DNA from: Neckera pumila
Taxonomy: Eukaryota; Streptophyta; Bryopsida; Hypnales; Neckeraceae
NCBI GenBank assembly: GCA_963969595.1
Contig: OZ018408.1
Location: 31,930,108-31,994,107 of the forward strand
DNA: 64,000 nucleotides
Reading direction: 5' to 3'
Shown: piece after piece, positions 62,707 through 64,000 of the stretch
Numbering within the stretch: the first letter of the stretch is position 1
Layout of the letters: each line of letters begins with the position of its first letter
The notes under the pieces: generated by a model
Told to the model about the DNA's origin: nothing
The model's input: the letters and a program-made list of their open reading frames with translations, nothing else
Database searches by the model: none
Made by a program: the position numbers and the translations under genes

Positions 62707-64000
62707 ATGGGGATGAGCGATGGTGACGTTGGTTACTTGGTACGTTCTTCCTCCATCTCAGGAAACTAACTGAGGGTCTAATGGATTTCTTCTAGTAACT
62801 GGTCTTTGGCCTTCAGCATGAAAGAAGAAAGAGATTCGTTCTTAATTCTTGTTAGAAGATGAACTAGGTTCTGTCCTCTGCATTATACTGAATGCCGTAC
62901 TACAATTGTCCTGGACAAGAATGTTCATGCACATGTTCATTAATATTGCTGTATGCGGCACCGGTTTGGCCGCTAAGCTGTTTGAGACCTGAATGTATCG
63001 TCAGCTATCGTCCGAGATGTAATGTAGACTATCAATGCCAATGTAAAGTTCACTGTGTCTACCACATTGCAACATCACCGAATCACCAGCTTAATGATCC
63101 TTTTAGAACTGATATATCAGTTTTACTTCAATCAATCCCGACAAATTTTGGGTCAGTTTTCATCTTGTGGTGTAACGAGGTATGTTTGACTGATGTTTCA
63201 ACACTTTTCTCTTCAGACTTCATACGATACCAGCTACACTTCTGGGTAAGTCTTCTGATGATGTTTAACTCTTCCTCTTATATCCTTGTAACTCGGGATC
63301 AACGTTTAAAGAAATATTTTCGTTTAGAATACGTTTAGACTAGAAAGGATATCTGAAATGATTAGACTAGAAATGATATCGTTTAGTATATGACGTGGAT
63401 TGCGCTGATCTTGCATCGCCAATTTGCAGGGATGATGCTTTTGCCGATGTTCACAACTTGGACCACTGCATCAAGTACCTTAACCAGTCTTTAGTCACAT
63501 TTGGCTTTCCTTCGGGACTAAATCTGTACTCCAGTGAACCTGTAAGTTCTGTCAATTATTTTGGAGTTTCATGATTCATACTTTTTATATATTCTGCAGT
63601 TTTGGGGCAAATCTTCCTCAATTCTCAAGTTTTCAGTAATTCCTTTGATAAATTGTGCAAATGATGGTGTTCTTCAGGGTTCAATTGTACGAACATGTAA
63701 CTGCATATATGCCATGATTCAACAGCGGCAACGGGACATTGAGTATCGTGAAACAGCCAATGAGACCAGGCAAAGGTGCGAGTACAGCTGATATATGAAA
63801 TATATGCAGTCTAAAGACGGAAGGAATGTCATGAATGTCCTCCGCCCGTCTTGCTTCCGAAGTGCACAGATTTGACTACTTCAACGAGAAAGCCTATATC
63901 AAATAAGTTTCTACTGAAGAATAACACCCCGTGAAGCTTGCTGAAAATCTTGAGTGTTGTTTGCAGGCTAATGTCAGATATGTCGAGGTTCGAAGCCAAA
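62707..64000 (+). CDS. ADIP/SSX2IP-like (afadin- and alpha-actinin-binding) protein, 5' part
   Basis: The gene is cut by the window end. Exons: 62707-62739, 63217-63245, 63430-63541, 63678-63775 and 63967 onward, all joining in phase. The protein begins MGMSDGDVGYL then TSYDTSYTSG, and enters the ADIP domain: DDAFADVHNLDHCIKYLNQS, LVTFGFPSGLNLYSSEP, GSIVRTCNCIYAMIQQRQRD, IEYRETANETRQRLMSDMSRFE. In animals the family links adherens junctions and centrosomes to actin. The plant homologues are long coiled-coil proteins of unclear role. The heptad-rich part would follow beyond the window. Confidence 0.88.

Overview
This window looks like nuclear DNA of a land plant. It has four multi-exon genes with GT-AG introns, a plant-type telomere-like motif (TTTAGGG) at three places, AT-rich intergenic DNA, and many small inverted-repeat transposons. 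Gene density (four convincing genes in 64 kb) and the mix of families hint at a seedless plant such as a moss or liverwort. That placement is a guess from content, not something the sequence proves.

Layout. (1) 585-5868, plus strand: a complete 11-exon class III alcohol dehydrogenase / S-nitrosoglutathione reductase with an unusual basic N-terminal extension. (2) 7895-9371, minus strand: a 3-exon gene for a pyruvoyl-dependent arginine decarboxylase of the bacterial (chlamydial AaxB) type, behind a Ser/Thr-rich leader. (3) 9.4-20.8 kb: degenerate repeats and decayed genes on the minus strand, namely a DNA N6/N4-methylase-like relic and a NIF/FCP1-type HAD phosphatase relic, plus a long foldback. 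(4) 20964-31889: a 10.9-kb hAT-like transposon with matching 13-bp ends and an 8-bp target duplication (7 of 8 matching). It carries no visible transposase. It carries a divergent gene pair instead: a full-length protein-kinase-like gene with one frameshift, and a basic/coiled-coil gene with one stop and one frameshift. It also holds a 56-bp minisatellite and about 30 copies of a TACGTCCCCGCCC motif. The same motif lies between the two divergent genes and, inverted, near the left end.

(5) 31.9-39.2 kb, minus strand: a decayed gene with a ParB-like motif and a methylase-like motif. Removing the hAT element joins its C-terminal coding sequence in frame to 20823-20955, so the transposon landed in an exon of this gene. 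A CCGGA-rich insertion with its own plus-strand reading frames (about 35.2-37.9 kb) sits in one of its introns. (6) 39.3-44 kb: AT-rich repeats, a nested MITE, and two orphan C-terminal exons. (7) 44904-48362, minus strand: a complete 11-exon WDR74/NSA1 ribosome-biogenesis gene, with a textbook hAT MITE in intron 9 and a telo-box just upstream of its ATG. (8) 48750-49117: a C-terminal remnant of glyoxalase II abutting telomere-like repeats. (9) 49.7-60.4 kb: gene-poor AT-rich DNA with a CATTA-type MITE and a Tc1/mariner-type MITE. (10) 62707 to the window end, plus strand: the 5' part of an ADIP (afadin- and alpha-actinin-binding protein)-like gene behind a long leader region.

The genes do not form an operon or pathway. 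The linked story is the mobile layer: a hAT-family element and a related MITE have inserted into two neighbouring genes. The large element appears to be a non-autonomous carrier of a kinase gene under a promoter that shares its motif with the element's own subterminal repeats.
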